Shown here: one piece after another, positions 1 through 12,200 of the stretch
How positions within the stretch are numbered: position 1 is the first letter of the stretch
How the letters are laid out: each line of letters starts with the position of its first letter
Source of the DNA: Mortierella alpina
Taxonomy: Eukaryota > Mortierellomycota > Mortierellomycetes > Mortierellales > Mortierellaceae
Assembly: GCA_029449245.1 (NCBI GenBank)
Contig: JANATF010000002.1
Span: 744,001 to 808,000, forward strand
DNA: 64,000 nucleotides
Direction of reading: 5' to 3'
Translations under genes and position numbers: made by a program
The notes under the pieces: model-generated
Told to the model about the DNA's origin: nothing
Seen by the model: only the letters and a program-made list of their open reading frames with translations
Databases searched by the model: none

Positions 1-559
1 CCGTATATCTTTAGCGGCTCCTTGGCGCAGACCTCCTTCCGCAACATACCATTATATGACACATCTTCGTCGCATTCGACGTTCCGGATGTCCGGCTCTT
101 CTTCTAGGACCCATTGCTCACTCAGATCCCCAGTCGCACCGGCATCCGACTCCATCTCGATTTCAGTATCCTGGACTTCCGATTCAACGTGCGAGGCGTC
201 AGAATCAGAGGGCGAGGCGTCAGAATCGGAATCAATGTTGGAACCATCATTGTTGAAAACATCGTTGAGGGTGTCAGTCTCTAAATCGACCAATCCATCC
301 AAATCCAACTCATCAGCCAGAGTTCTGAGTACTCACGATGGACCTGATCGTTATAACCATCAGCCACATCGACGATTTCCTGGATGCTGGCCCTGTTACC
401 TTTGGCGGCGTCATCTTGCTCGACTTCCTCCACGGCACTTAAGGACGGATCCGACACACAGCGAAGGTCTTCGTCAGATGTCGTCTCCAGGCACACGCCA
501 CACTGGAGACCAGCAGCCCATGATCCACAGAACTGATCTGGCTGCCTCTTCTTGCATTT
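1..559 (-). CDS. Partial hypothetical protein, Cys-rich start and acidic tail
   Basis: Two exons are visible: 337-559 and 280 down to the window edge, joined by an intron (donor GTGAGT after 337, acceptor TTTAG before 280) that keeps phase. A good acceptor (TTGCAG) precedes position 559, so at least one 5' exon lies further right and is unresolved; the 3' end is outside the window. The first visible exon has clustered cysteines (KCKKRQPDQFC, then LQCGVCLE), which could be a small zinc-binding module. The second is very acidic and Ser/Asp-rich (SDSDASPSDSDAS). I do not recognise the family. The open frame across a phase-consistent intron is the main support; a relic is possible. Confidence 0.45.
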
Positions 560-1684
560 CTGCAAGCAAGCCAAGCGTAACTCTTTGTGCAATATTCACC
601 AGAGTGCAGTAGTAGTGCACAGAGATACGAATGCATCTACTACAGTATCGTAGACTTCTTAACAAAGACCAACGAGTCCAATCAAAACAAGGAAAGTGCT
701 TGCCTAGAAGATATAAAATGTCATATCTAGAGGCTTGGCTCCAGGCACCAATCATGGACCTTCGCCAGAACGAACTACATGAACCAGAACGATGTTCCTG
801 GTCCGGATCAGTCATCCGGTACCCATGCTATGTAGTATTGGCGTAACGTCTAATGAATTAGGATCATGGCCAATCATTCAGAAGCTAGGACACGCGCCAG
901 GCTATAGCCTTCCGCTATCCATCTCTTGGCAATGACTCCTTCACCTATCTATTTACCCAACATTACATCTCTGTAGTAACAATAAACATGTATAAATACC
1001 GGTGTGTGGTCAGTGTGGACCGACATCTTTTCTCACTTACTTTCCTACCATAAAACTTGCCTACACGTTTCACCTTTCTCAAAAAAAAAGGAACAATCTA
1101 TACTCGGCAACCCGGGTTGTCAGTATTACATGGCAATCTCCTACAAATCCCATACAAAGTCATTTTTCTTTTTCATCTCGCCAACGGTGATCCTCTTAAT
1201 ACATTTCCTCTTTTTTCACCAGGGCGCCCGACACCCCTAGCCCAGTAGCAGCCTGAGGACTAATTTTATACTGGTGTGGGGCTCAGGCACGTATGTACCT
1301 GAGTCGCACCTCCCTACTACGAGTACCTGTGACCGGAGCCCAGAGGAGCTATATATGCCCGACAGGTTCTGATCCATAATAAAACCCTCTCTTGTTCTTG
1401 TTGACGTCAGTTGACGAAATAGTTTAGTGAGTTTACCCCTAGGGAATATCACAATATGCAACCCGATGAGGGACGCGCACCACCGACAAGAGACCGCTAG
1501 CTGATCCATAGACTACCGAAATGAGACCGATAACGGACGCGTGGACCACGGACAAAAGACCGACAAAGGCTCTTCTGATAAGACTTGGCAGCATCATATA
1601 AAATGCGACGACGGATCCAAGGATCGCCGACAAGAGACTGACAATAGCTCTTCTGATAAGCGCATACCGGTTGATATACAGCCA
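560..1684. other. No supported gene
   Basis: Short ORFs only, on both strands. It holds a 46-bp dispersed repeat (listed separately) and two copies of a short motif, GGCTCTTCTGATAAG near 1567 and AGCTCTTCTGATAAG near 1645. Nothing else is recognisable. Confidence 0.5.
1268..1313. repeat. 46-bp dispersed repeat, copy 1
   Basis: Matches 52613-52658 at 40 of 46 positions by eye. It contains an imperfect hairpin: CTCAGG and CCTGAG flank CACGTATGTA. Its source is unknown; the second copy lies inside the Crypton region. Confidence 0.6.
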
Positions 1685-1984
1685 CTAAAGGGCTACCGCG
1701 GGTGTGGGGAATGCGTCCAAAGATGAACGGTATAAATCCTCAGACGAACATAGGCCACAAAGACTTTGGAGGGGATATGAAGCAACAACATGACCCAGTT
1801 CTGCAAGCACTGGGCCATAAGTAAAACGCACAATGGCTGGCCAGCGACGGTAATAGTAAAGGAAAATTCGATAGAAAATCACACAGCTGAGGAAGAAACC
1901 CCACAAGGCACACACGATGGAAAGGAACACAACGGCGAAAAAAAGGTCTAGAATAAAAAAGAGAATGTCCTTCATAAAGCCCAT
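1685..1984 (-). CDS. Small membrane protein, 99 residues, unknown
   Basis: The start chosen is the ATG at 1984 (MGFMKDILFF), with A at -3; an upstream in-frame extension to 2143 exists but is low-complexity. Residues about 5-50 form two strongly hydrophobic helices rich in Phe, Leu and Ile, followed by a basic/aromatic turn (FLYYYRRWPAIVRFTYG) and a more polar C-terminus with two close cysteines (SLCGLC). This suggests a small double-pass membrane protein with a cytosolic tail. I do not recognise the family and no partner gene is adjacent. The composition looks like a real transmembrane protein, but there is no intron or homology support, so it stays tentative. Confidence 0.4.
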   Translation of the reverse strand: MGFMKDILFFILDLFFAVVFLSIVCALWGFFLSCVIFYRIFLYYYRRWPAIVRFTYGPVLAELGHVVASYPLQSLCGLCSSEDLYRSSLDAFPTPAVAL

Positions 1985-2344
1985 TTTTGAGGAATTGAGA
2001 GAGTAGGAAGGATAGGGAACCAGAGTGAAGGACGGAGGAGAATGGATAAGAAAGAATGAAAATAGAAAGCTGATGATAAATATTGGGTGATGGAAGAAAG
2101 GTAATTCATTCAGACTTACTAGTAAGATTGGATGCCAGAACATGGCACATTTGGGCTATGCATTATGCAGATGAAAGAGCGACAAGAAAGAGGCGATGGC
2201 CGTTATGATAGTTTTTTGATAGGGCTGGCTTGGTACTCGCATTCTTTTTTTGTCAGGAATCTCGACTTACAGCGAGCAGAAAGACTCAATCGAGCATCGA
2301 AAACAGGGTTAAGGACGGCCACTGAAGCTCGTGATTGGCTAGAG

Positions 2345-2440
2345 AGCTGAGAGCCCGTTGACCGGCGGTTTTAACCGGTTCGATATATATTCGGGCAAGG
2401 TTTGACCGGTGCAGGATCTTTGACCGGTTCCAATCCCTAA
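2345..2440 (+). repeat. Dispersed GACCGGT-rich repeat, copy 1
   Basis: Starts near GAGCCCGTTGACC and ends near GACCGGTTCCAATC. It carries several TTGACCGGT/TTAACCGGT units and resembles 40551-40645 in the same orientation. It probably derives from the terminal region of a DNA transposon; no coding part remains here. Confidence 0.55.
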
Positions 2441-3160
2441 CTGTATAGCCCCTCGCTCTCTTGAATACGATCCTTTTCTTCTTGCGGTACTTCGCGAACA
2501 AAGCCGTCCTTGCAGGCGTCTCATATGCGTTAGAAATTATAACCCACGGAGGAGTTTCGACGCCGTGGCTTTTATTCATAACGCAAAAGGTGAAGGCCAG
2601 CATTGGCTCTTCAGAATACCAGGCTACGATGGAAGCACTTGCTCCTGGCGTACGAAAAGGGGTGTCTGAGAACGAGACCTGGGGATACGTTTTCGTTGAT
2701 TGCTAGAGAAAAAAAAAGCGAGATTCAGAGGGTGATGCGAAATGAGAATTATCATAGCAATGGACCCATGAGAATACCGTGCTGTGAGAAAAACGCTTGC
2801 ACTTGTACTAAGTAAACCAGGTTTCTCAGGAGAGTGAGGGGATGAGTTAATGGATGCGCTCGCCCAGCGTCGAGACGGCGTGAAAAGAGGTGAACTTTGC
2901 AGGGATGTAGCTTAGCAACGATGGGGGTTAGAAAGAATCGGAGAGTGAGAGCCTGAACAGCAGCGGATCGTCCATGGATTATGTTCGTCGTGGAAAAGGA
3001 AAAAGACGTGGTGGTAGGTATTAGTACTGCTCCGATCAAATGGCAGATCGCGTAAATACCCAGGGGCAGTCCTGTTTCCCACTTCATATCTTTATCGGGC
3101 AAACAGCACCATTCCTCCCGCAGGCTGTATTCTTATTTGCCCAGATTGACGGTTTATTGG

Positions 3161-3424
3161 TCAGGCAGCGTTGACATCTCTACACCCGTAGATTACACTA
3201 GCATCGCCCAAGACTGCAATGACAAGAGAAATGGACGTCTCGCACGGAGCCTTTTGGAACCTCAGCTGGGCACCATCGCTTGCCATAGTGTACGTCGCCT
3301 CCTCAACATCAAACTCGCGATAGTGGCCAATGTAGTACGACGCTGTGGCGGTGTTGACATCAACAATACTTCCAGCTAGAACAGTCGCAATGGCACAACA
3401 TATGAGGCTGAAAAGGTATTTCAT
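3161..3424 (-). CDS. Small secreted protein, 87 residues
   Basis: Begins with a clear signal peptide (MKYLFSLICCAIATVLAGS), likely cleaved near residue 18. The mature part is about 69 residues, with a Tyr/Glu-rich middle (YYIGHYREFDVEEATYTM) and two cysteines near residues 61 and 79 that could form one disulfide. No intron is needed. The family is not recognised. The call rests on the signal peptide and a compact ORF; the role is unknown. Upstream (3425-4428) there is no supported gene. Confidence 0.45.
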   Translation of the reverse strand: MKYLFSLICCAIATVLAGSIVDVNTATASYYIGHYREFDVEEATYTMASDGAQLRFQKAPCETSISLVIAVLGDASVIYGCRDVNAA

Positions 3425-4428
3425 TAGAAAAATGGTCCAAAAAGCGAGGCGTGTGTGCGTTGTGGTCCGTCCTTTGGTGTTTTCGTGAGGGTGGTCTGAT
3501 TTACATTTTTTGTGGTCTGCAGTTTTCTCTGGTATTTATGTTCTACCACATGCTAATAACGGATTCTCACCCTTTGTGGGATCGCCATGCAACAATGCAA
3601 CAAACACTTTTTAGTATTCTGGATACAAAAAATCTCCCAAAATTCTGAACAGCGCGCTCAATCTGTACGACACAACTGTGTTCAGAATAAGGTCTTTGAC
3701 AACGGCCTGTGATATACATGCTATCATATGTCGTATCTGAGATCGTAGCGAGATCGAGCACCGGCTCAAGGAATGTTTTTTTTACACATGCTTAAATCAT
3801 ACGCGATAATAATACATTTCTCAAAGTATCGCTGCTACCTAGTAGACCATATATGCCTTTCGCGCATCCAATGTGTCGCAAGTGTTTCCTTCAGAAATGC
3901 TTCTCACGGTATTTGGCTGCACAGTAGATGGAGAGTGTGGGTGTGACTATAAAAAAAACGCGTTCCTCAGTTCTTTAGCAACAGCCGTTATACTACAAAG
4001 ATACCATTAGGGATCAAATCGCGCAGTGGCATTTTTCTCATCGTTCCAAATGTATTTAGCCTCTTTCGTTGATTGCGCAAGAGCGATTATGGTGCACATT
4101 CTCCCAGACGCTATACTTTGCTTGGAATACTCACTCGTGTCACCCTTGACATCCAAAAAAATATAAACAATCCAAAAATCGCCTTGCACTGGCAACTCTC
4201 CGACGCCTGTTGCGCTCCGGTCCCTGTTAATATTTTGCACCGACTCTACGCGACATTCTCAGCATCGCCCGCACGTCCTCTGCAAACTGCAGCGGTCACT
4301 TATTTGCCCAAAGAATGGATAAACACGCAAGACACAGCATAAAGCTCGAGACTAAGAGACATAGATGCGACAGGCTATCACACAGATGTTAGGATGTTAG
4401 GACAGTTTCAAAGTATAGATTGCCTCAA
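3425..4428. other. No supported gene
   Basis: AT-richer sequence with only short overlapping ORFs on both strands and no splice-consistent reading frame that I could find. Confidence 0.5.
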
Positions 4429-4671
4429 CTATGTAGCTTGGGGCCGCCACACACGCATGATAACGTTGCTTTCTAATTCTTCGATGTCGGCTCTCCTCTT
4501 CATCACTTGACGGAAACAGCATTTAGTGAGCGTGGGATTGTTCACCCACAACTCAGAAAACGTTGAGTACAAATCGACCTCCGGGACTCGACCTCTATCA
4601 GAAGAAGTAGGATCTTGTGGCCCGGAACTGGTCAGATGCGTTCGTGGTTTGTAGATCAAGCTGGTCGCCAT
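4429..4671 (-). CDS. Small hypothetical protein, 80 residues
   Basis: The ATG at 4671 sits in a favourable context (AACATGGCG) and opens an 80-codon frame (MATSLIYKPRTHLTSSG...). It is polar, without signal peptide or membrane segment, and ends RVWRPQAT. It lies downstream of the CEP120-like gene on the same strand, about 150 bp past its stop codon, so it may only be a chance ORF in the 3' flank. Family not recognised. Confidence 0.25.
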   Translation of the reverse strand: MATSLIYKPRTHLTSSGPQDPTSSDRGRVPEVDLYSTFSELWVNNPTLTKCCFRQVMKRRADIEELESNVIMRVWRPQAT

Positions 4672-4818
4672 GTTATCATTGAAACGTGAGGGCAAGTATT
4701 ATGATAGGAAAGCAAGTGAGAAAACGATGTGGGTCCACACCGGACAATATGTAATATAGTATCAAGGCTATTGGTAAAGGATCTATGACAAGGACTACAG
4801 CTACCGAACAAAAATTCC

Positions 4819-7800
4819 TTAGGAACGAATGCTTGCAGCTTGGCTGTTGTTGCTAAAGGGTGCCATCGTCAGGCCACCATGAAGCTTGACCGGCTGTGCG
4901 TGCTGCGCCCCATGGCTGTGGTGGGGTTGGCTGCCACCCATAGACCGCATCATCGTGTTGTCCACTAGAGTGTCCTCTAGCTCCTCCTCCTCATCATCAT
5001 CCTCCTCTTGCTGGTTGGCCTGAGAGAACCGTGCCGCTGCAGCGTTCGACATCATCAGAGAGTCTAAACTCCCCTGGAACTTGCTGTTGAGACGCGGTTG
5101 CGTCGAGGATGGAAAGGGCTCATACCCCGACGATGACTTTGCACTCCGGTACTGTTGCTGATGCTGTTGTTGTTGTTGTTGATGCCTTTGCTGTGGTTGC
5201 TGCTTCTGCTGTTGACCTTGACCGAACGAGTACTGCTGCTGCTGTCCACGACGACCTTGATGCTGCTGCTGGTGTGGTTGCCGGCTCAGATCCTCCTCGT
5301 CCTCATCATCTCCATAGGGTCGATGCCGCCTGGGCGTACCCATCATGGGCACCTCCTGGCTGGACTCTTCTTGCTGTTCCTCCCACGACATATCATCGTC
5401 CGGGAACGAGGGCTGCATCTGGTGCTGCATCATTTCAATTTCCGTCTTGATCCCTTTGAGAATCATCCGATCCTGTCCATGATCCGCCTCAGATCTTGTC
5501 AACCCCATCAATTTGAGCTGGTCCACCTCATTGAACTGCTGCATCATCTTGATCTCCATTCCCATCTGCAGGTCCTGTCTCATAGAAGCAATCTCCTGCA
5601 GGGAATGAGTCCACAAGGCCTTATAGTGCTCCTTGTAGTTATTGGCAAAGGTCACGTCGTTCATCAGCTTGGAATTCGCCGACTCGAGCTCTGCGATCGT
5701 CTGGTGCATCGTATTGACCGAGCTGAGGTTGATGTGAGCGGGGTGCTCCTGTCGGTACTGATTGAATTCAGCCTCCATCAGTTGGTTCTGACGCTGCAGA
5801 GCCCGGAATCGATCCTGCAGCAAGAAAAAGTCCTGGGCACTTGGGGCACTGCCCAGTATAGGTTTGGGTCCACCACCAACAGCGCCGGGCTGCTGCTGTT
5901 GAAGAGGAACAAAGGGTTGGTCCGGGTGCTGGAATCCTCCCTGAGTGTAACCATGGCGATCCAGAACTTTTTGAAAGTTAGCCTGCTGGCGTTGGAGGGC
6001 TTCCTCAGCACGCAAAAGCTTGCGCTCACGGAACTCGAGAGCGATCAGTTGCTTCTGGACTTGGTAATCCAGCGCCTTGATGTCCTTCATCTTTTGCTTT
6101 GCCTGTTGTGCACTCAACTCCTCCGTAGCCTCCACTCCAGATCCTGAACTCTCCCCTTTACTGTGGCCGTCCATCATCAGCGATGTTCCAGGTCGACCAC
6201 TGTTTGCTTGAAGAGTTTGCTGAAGCGAATGAGGCAGACTCGAGATTGGCGAGCGGCGCAAAAGATCATATTCCACCTGACGGTTCAGCTCAGCTTGTTT
6301 AGCCAGTTGTTGCTTCAGAGCCATCTGATAATCCATCGGCGGGTCATTTTTTCCGTTCGGGCTTGAGGGCTTGCCGTAAGGATGATGATGGTGTGGATGG
6401 CTGTTCTGGTGCGCCTGGGACAAATGGCGGACCTGGGACAGACGAACAGATGTGGGTCGCTGATGGCTGGATCTGGCGAGCGCCTGAGAAGAGGGTCTTC
6501 CCATGCGGTCATCATCCTCATCCTCATCGTTATAACCTTCCGCAAAGTGTGAGATCGTGTGCTGCTTTCTCTCAGCGCGGTCGTCATCTTGCTCCGACGA
6601 GACAACTTCAAAGTTGCTGCCTCGGGGATGAAATCCGTACTGAGGCTCGGGTCCATTGCTTGACATATCGTCCGAGAAACCTCTCTGGTGTTGATGACTG
6701 TGTCGCTGCTGATGGATATGATGGTGCAGCTCCATAGAGTGCACTGGGGTAGTGGACATGATCTCGCTCTGCTGGCTGTCAAAGTATTCACCCAGGTCCT
6801 CGAGCGAGCATCCAAACTGAATCTCACCCACAGGGCTATTATCGTTCATGGCCACAACAAAGCTGGACTGAAGTCTCTGAACGCGCCCGCCTTCAATCGT
6901 GAGCACCGGACTCTCGTCTAAGACCTCGACGAGATGGATCTGACCCGAAGCATGCAGTCTGTTCTGGTGCGTTTCCGAGTCCTGGCACCAAACCTCAACC
7001 ACAAGAGGAGTCTTCATCTGGTTCCGAAGAGCCTCAGGTGTCTGGCACAGCTGAAATGTACGAGACGCGTCTGGCAGAGTGGTCTGCGCTAGACGAGGGA
7101 CATTGACAGGGGGTTGCGTCGACTTGGGGCCAAAGGGGCGGTAATTGTATCGGAGCGAGACATTAGTCAGGCTACGAGAGAGTGATTTGAACGACTTGAG
7201 CTCGATCGAAAACTTGTAGTCGTGGCGGCGCGGCGAGCCCGAGGAGTTGGACGAGTGCACGTTCCGGTGTAAGGTCGTGTCAACCTCAATACCAGCGGGG
7301 CGTGTCGCTCTACGGGGGGTTGTACCGCCGCCATGAGACTGACCTTGGGACGACCGGCGGATCGCTGGAGTAGAGGGTACTGAGAGGGTGTTCAGGTCTC
7401 GCGTGACATGCATGGCAACCTGGATCAAGGCCTCGTCCGATTGCTTCATGTCTCCAATACGGACAGCGGGCGCAAACGGGTAAAACTGAGGGCTTGCATG
7501 AAACAGATTAGCAGTTCCATGGAGCAGGATAACTGCCAAGGGGATGGTGGCTGTGCCGATGAGGTTGGACTCGTGGCAGAGATGGATCACAAGCTGCTCG
7601 CCATCTCGGAACTGCTGGTACATTGACTCCATCGAGGACTTGAGTCGAAGGGCAATCTCTTCAATAGGTAATCCTGACTCCGATGAGTGGGCCAAGAACT
7701 GGGTCGCGACGTTGTTGTTCAGGAAGCTGTAGTACAGGTAGAGACCGCGGTGCACTGAGGCTGGGGACTTGCCCAACGAGGATGCATAGCGCTCGACAAG

Positions 7801-9273
7801 CCGGTCCATGTTGCGTGTCGTCTGGATGGTGATTGTGAAGAGGAAATAGTCTCGGCCCAGTCCAAGTTGCAGAAAGCCCTTGTCGTTGACCTCGGTTGGG
7901 ATCATAGCCTCGCCAATGTCGACAGGAATATCCAGCTGCATAGCCTCGTCCGCTTCAAACTCGGGCACATCCACGTGGTCAGTATCTGCGCCATCCCTGC
8001 CAGTATAGAATGATCGGTCGCCGGCTGAAGGTACTTGAGCATCTCGATCTCTATCCTCATCAAAAGAATGATCATCTTGCTCATATTCCTCCTCCAGCCC
8101 CTTGAGCGCTCCGCTGCCAGACTTGCTCGACCGAGCAAACTTGTGCTGTTCCGATGACTCGATATCCTCTGAACCTGAGCTTGATTCGATGCTGGTCAGG
8201 AGTGTATCGAAAGTGGGAGGGACCTCAGAGATGCCGTCGTCGATCGAGAACGCAATCTTGAGCTCGGGCTGTAGACCCCTGAATCCCGCACTGTTGGAGC
8301 CTTGCAAGGCCTTCCAGTACTCGTTTTTTGAATCAGGCTCAAATGCAGAGTTCAGGTCGAGAATGATGTGACCTAGTGACTCTTCCTCGTTCGTCGCTTG
8401 GTTGACGGCGAAGCAATTGAGCTTCAAGGAGGCGCGCTCGATTCGAAGGATGTCCAAGACCTCGGCATCGAGATCCCAGGCGAGTTCCGTGTCCCAGATT
8501 GGATAAGGGGTTTGCTCAACGGGGTCGGTGCTAAGAACCTCTGGGTACGAGTGGCTGTTGGTCTCTGGGTTCTCGATGAAAAGCGCATCGTTGAACTGAC
8601 ATTGCACCAAGAGCTGGTAGTCGGGATCGCGAAGGAAATAGCGTCCTGTACAGGGGGGAACGTAGGACGGGGTAGAGAGTATGAGTAACAGATTCACTAG
8701 GACTGGCTCGCATACGCGTATTCTCTCTTCTCTTTAGGCCCTAGTATGTCTATACTCCCGCCGAAGTGAAATGTAAATGCGTGGTGTAATGCATCCTTGC
8801 TGCACCCCTCCCCTATCTTGGATGCATGTTCTGCTCCCCCACACGGACAAACCACATAGAGCTGCACCCTGCCTTGCTCTCGAACATGACCCTTATTTTC
8901 CTGTTCCTTCTGAGGTCATTGGGTGCTGCTTTATCACTTTTAGAGAGGAATCATGGTCGAACTGTGCGCGAGGCAAAGATGAAAAAAAAAGTGGATACAT
9001 ATGCATGTGTGGGAGTATTTCAATCCCTTTGTTGTTTTTGCTGTTGTTTGTGAGCCTTTGTTTAATTTCCCAGCCCAGCCGTCTCTCGTGGCGACAGTAG
9101 CGCGGAAGGCACTGGCAGATGCCAAGGAGAGAGGAGAGACAGCACACCCACACACTTAAAAGCCAGAACTCCCAAATGGAATAAAATACGTCTACTTCAT
9201 AATGGACGTTGTTGTTCTGCTTACCTTCGACGATGGTTACTAGGATCGTGTATCTTGGTGTTGGACTATTCAT
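4819..9273 (-). CDS. CEP120-like C2/coiled-coil protein
   Basis: Two exons: 9225-9273 and 4819-8645, joined by a 579-bp phase-1 intron (donor GTAAGC, acceptor TGTACAG); 1291 residues. The short first exon (MNSPTPRYTILVTIVEG) supplies the N-terminal strand typical of the first CEP120 C2 domain and continues into GRYFLRDPDYQLLVQCQF and DTELAWDLD. A second block (about 260-480) fits the DUF3668 region of CEP120, a further C2-like block lies around 500-700, then polar low-complexity sequence with His-rich runs, a long coiled coil (about 860-1130) and a Gln-rich tail. In animals CEP120 acts in centriole elongation and centrosome function. Here a spindle-pole or microtubule role is inference. The family call is strong from the N-terminal pattern plus layout. 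Confidence 0.8.
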
Positions 9274-12200
9274 CCTCGGCTATATCTCTCCTTGTATATG
9301 GGTATGTCCGAGTAGCTGAAATACAACGGAAGAAGTAAAGAAAAAAGACGGAGGTGGATGGGTCGGTATTGTCCCTCGGGGGAGAGAGCGCGTTGGTTCG
9401 CGTTACTGTCGAAGGGAGGTGTGCGATCAGTCTGCGAAAAAAAAGTGAGAAATAAAAAAAGTCGGGATCGGCGAGACGAGAGCGTGTGGGAAGTGTTGAG
9501 TTGACAAAGTCAGCGGCAAGTGCGATCAAGGTAGGGAGCGTGGATTAGGAATTAGAAGAGCGTGTAAGTGTGATTAGTATATGGGTTGTGGGATGGTATA
9601 TATGGAGACAGATTAGAAAAAGTACATGGGGTGGTGCAGAGGATGTGAGTGAACACTGGAAGACGAATGGGTTAGTAAAAAAACAATAAGGAATAGCGAT
9701 CAAGATGAGGATGAAGAGGATAAAGAGGATGAAGAAAACTAGGCAATGATGAAATAGACAAAGAGGATGGATGAAAAAAGTCAAGGAGCTGAATCAAGGA
9801 AAGACAACTCCCAATGGTACCCATGCAGCACACCCTCGATACAATACAACAATGGACTGCCACTGCACACCCTCAACGGGAAGAAAAAATTAAGAATCGC
9901 ATATCGGCTACCAAGGGCCGGCAGGTACACCCATGGTTGCACTGTCGCCCCCTTCCACCTCTCCTTGTTCTCGCACTTTCTCTGTCTCTTATTCACTCGC
10001 ACACTCCCGACGTCCTCAGTAGCGGCACACAGATATATCATGCCACGCCATGTGCTGCCTGACGACATGGCAGTGTGAAGGTGTGCGTCTGTGGGTTTTG
10101 GCCAGAACCCAGCAACACGCTCTCCACGTGGGTCTCCTGCCGATGCCCGCATCCCGATGATGAGGTCGACCGCCTTTCGGCCTGCTTTTCAAGGCTACAG
10201 TACATCGCCCCCTCTCTTTGTCTCTCCCGCTGTGATGTCTCCTCTCACAACGCTAACCGCGGAAGCGAAATCTGGTCGCATGCTAATCAACCAGAGACCA
10301 TATGCCAGAGGCATGGCCATCCACAACGAGACTACAACAACCAAAACAGGATCATTTTCCCCTAAAGTGAGTACATGGATGAGTCCAGGTACCGTGTGGA
10401 CCATCTGGGAGGAAAAAAAATGAAAAGGAAGAATGACACCACATGGGCCGTGGAAAATTGGCTATTTTGGTTGTCGGGGTACTCGAAACCATAAGACCAT
10501 GGGTAAAATAGCCCTCAATCCATGGTATACATGTAGAAGAGCGCAAGGTTAGGGAGAACGAACAACGGCTGACATTGGACAAGCAGCGGGAAGAAAGGGA
10601 AAAAAATAGGACCAAAAAAACAAGGGTGGGCATTTCGAAAAGTGTTGGGTGTAGACCCATATGCACCTTGAGTTGGCAGCAAAAAGCTTTTTTTGCTTCC
10701 GTGGCCGGGTGAACTGCGTGCATGCATCCATTCCCATCGGGTGCCTGAATTAGGGGCGACGTGGATAGGAGGGAGAACAGGTGTGCATAGGAGGTGTTTT
10801 GGGTCAAGAAGGCAAAGAAAAAAAAACTCTGATAGAGATCACAGGGGATACCGCGCTATAGAGAATAAGGTGAAGAAACGGTGGAGCCATTTGACGGGAT
10901 GGGGATGGATGCGGAGAGGAGGAGGGGATCCACCGAAGCAGCCGCCGGAAAGATATAACGGGGATGGACGCGAGGGCAGTAGAGCGATCCCATGGTGTAT
11001 GCCGATGACAAAGTGGACGGGAAGTATCTGAGGACATGCTCAGAAGAGCGATGCTGCGATGATGCATCATTACTACTTACAGCTGGACAGAGGAGCGATT
11101 ATAAAAAAAGTCGTCTGTTACGGGTACTTTTTTCTTCTGCTCGTTGTTGCTTTGTCCGTGAGTGAATGCGCTTGGCGGACAGGGACAGAAGGGAGGCTCG
11201 TGGGAGGGGGTTCGTGCAGGCGGGAAGAAGAGGAAGACGCAGGGCTAGGAGGGCGTCAAGGCAGGCTGGGCGTCGGGATGTGGAGGATGCTGCAGCGGCT
11301 GTACAGCGGGAGAAAAATGTATAAAAGGAGACTCGGAAAGTTGGATTCTTCCTTTTCTTTGCTCGGATGCAGTGGTCAGTTGATGGGTGGATGTGGGTGG
11401 ATGTTTGGCGGATGTCGGGTGGATGTCGGGGGGTCGTTAATGAGTGTTCAGTCGAGTAATGTGGAGTTCCTGTTCAAGGCTGGATGGGGTCGTGTCTGGC
11501 GTGATGGGGCTGCGTGTTGGAATCGTGGTCGTTCGAAGGCAGGGAGAGGGTCGTTACAGAATAAAGAAGCAATAAAAAAAAAGAGATCGTTAAAAGGGTG
11601 GTTGGAGTGTGCAGAATGGAGGGAAAAGAGGAAAAAGCGGATGCGCTCGCTGATGCCAAAGAAAAGGACAGCTGGGCCTGGCAAGGGCGGCTGCTGAAAT
11701 GACACTATCAGAGTAGCGATGAGAGCAGCAGCGCCATAGTATCATCATACACTACTGTAACACTGTACACAGGAGGCAGCCAGCCCGCCAGGAACAGCCC
11801 GCGCCGTACATGCACGGGGCTACCTGCAGAGAAGCAATAAGCACAAAAAGGGGGAATGAACCTCGTCCTCTGACATGCGGCAGAGTGGTCGCTCGGCGCG
11901 CGTGCGGAGTGTTAACGGATGAAATTGCAGCAATGTAACACGGTGATGAGATGGGTGTTAACAGTATGTACTGTACTGTGCACTTGTAGGGGCTAGTCGG
12001 GAGCTTGAGTGTCCATTAATAGGCCTGATCCTTGTTGTTTGGAAGCAGTGTTTGATGTGGATGTATTGCGGGCGGCAGCGGTGAGCGTGGGGTGGATGTG
12101 AGCTCTTGTTTGAACATACAGTACCCAAAATGCCATAGGGGCAGGGCTCTCTCTTTTTTTTACTTTTCTTTTCTTACAACTTTGGTGCTCTCGTATTTCC

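Noticed and set aside
5155-6147. Leu-rich 330-codon open frame on the plus strand
   Set aside because: It is antisense to the Gln-rich and coiled-coil part of the CEP120-like gene; CAG/CTG codon bias explains the Leu runs.
11059-11697. 212-codon plus-strand frame
   Set aside because: Biased Gly/Arg/Lys composition from GA-rich DNA, spans the TATA box at 11320, no domain.
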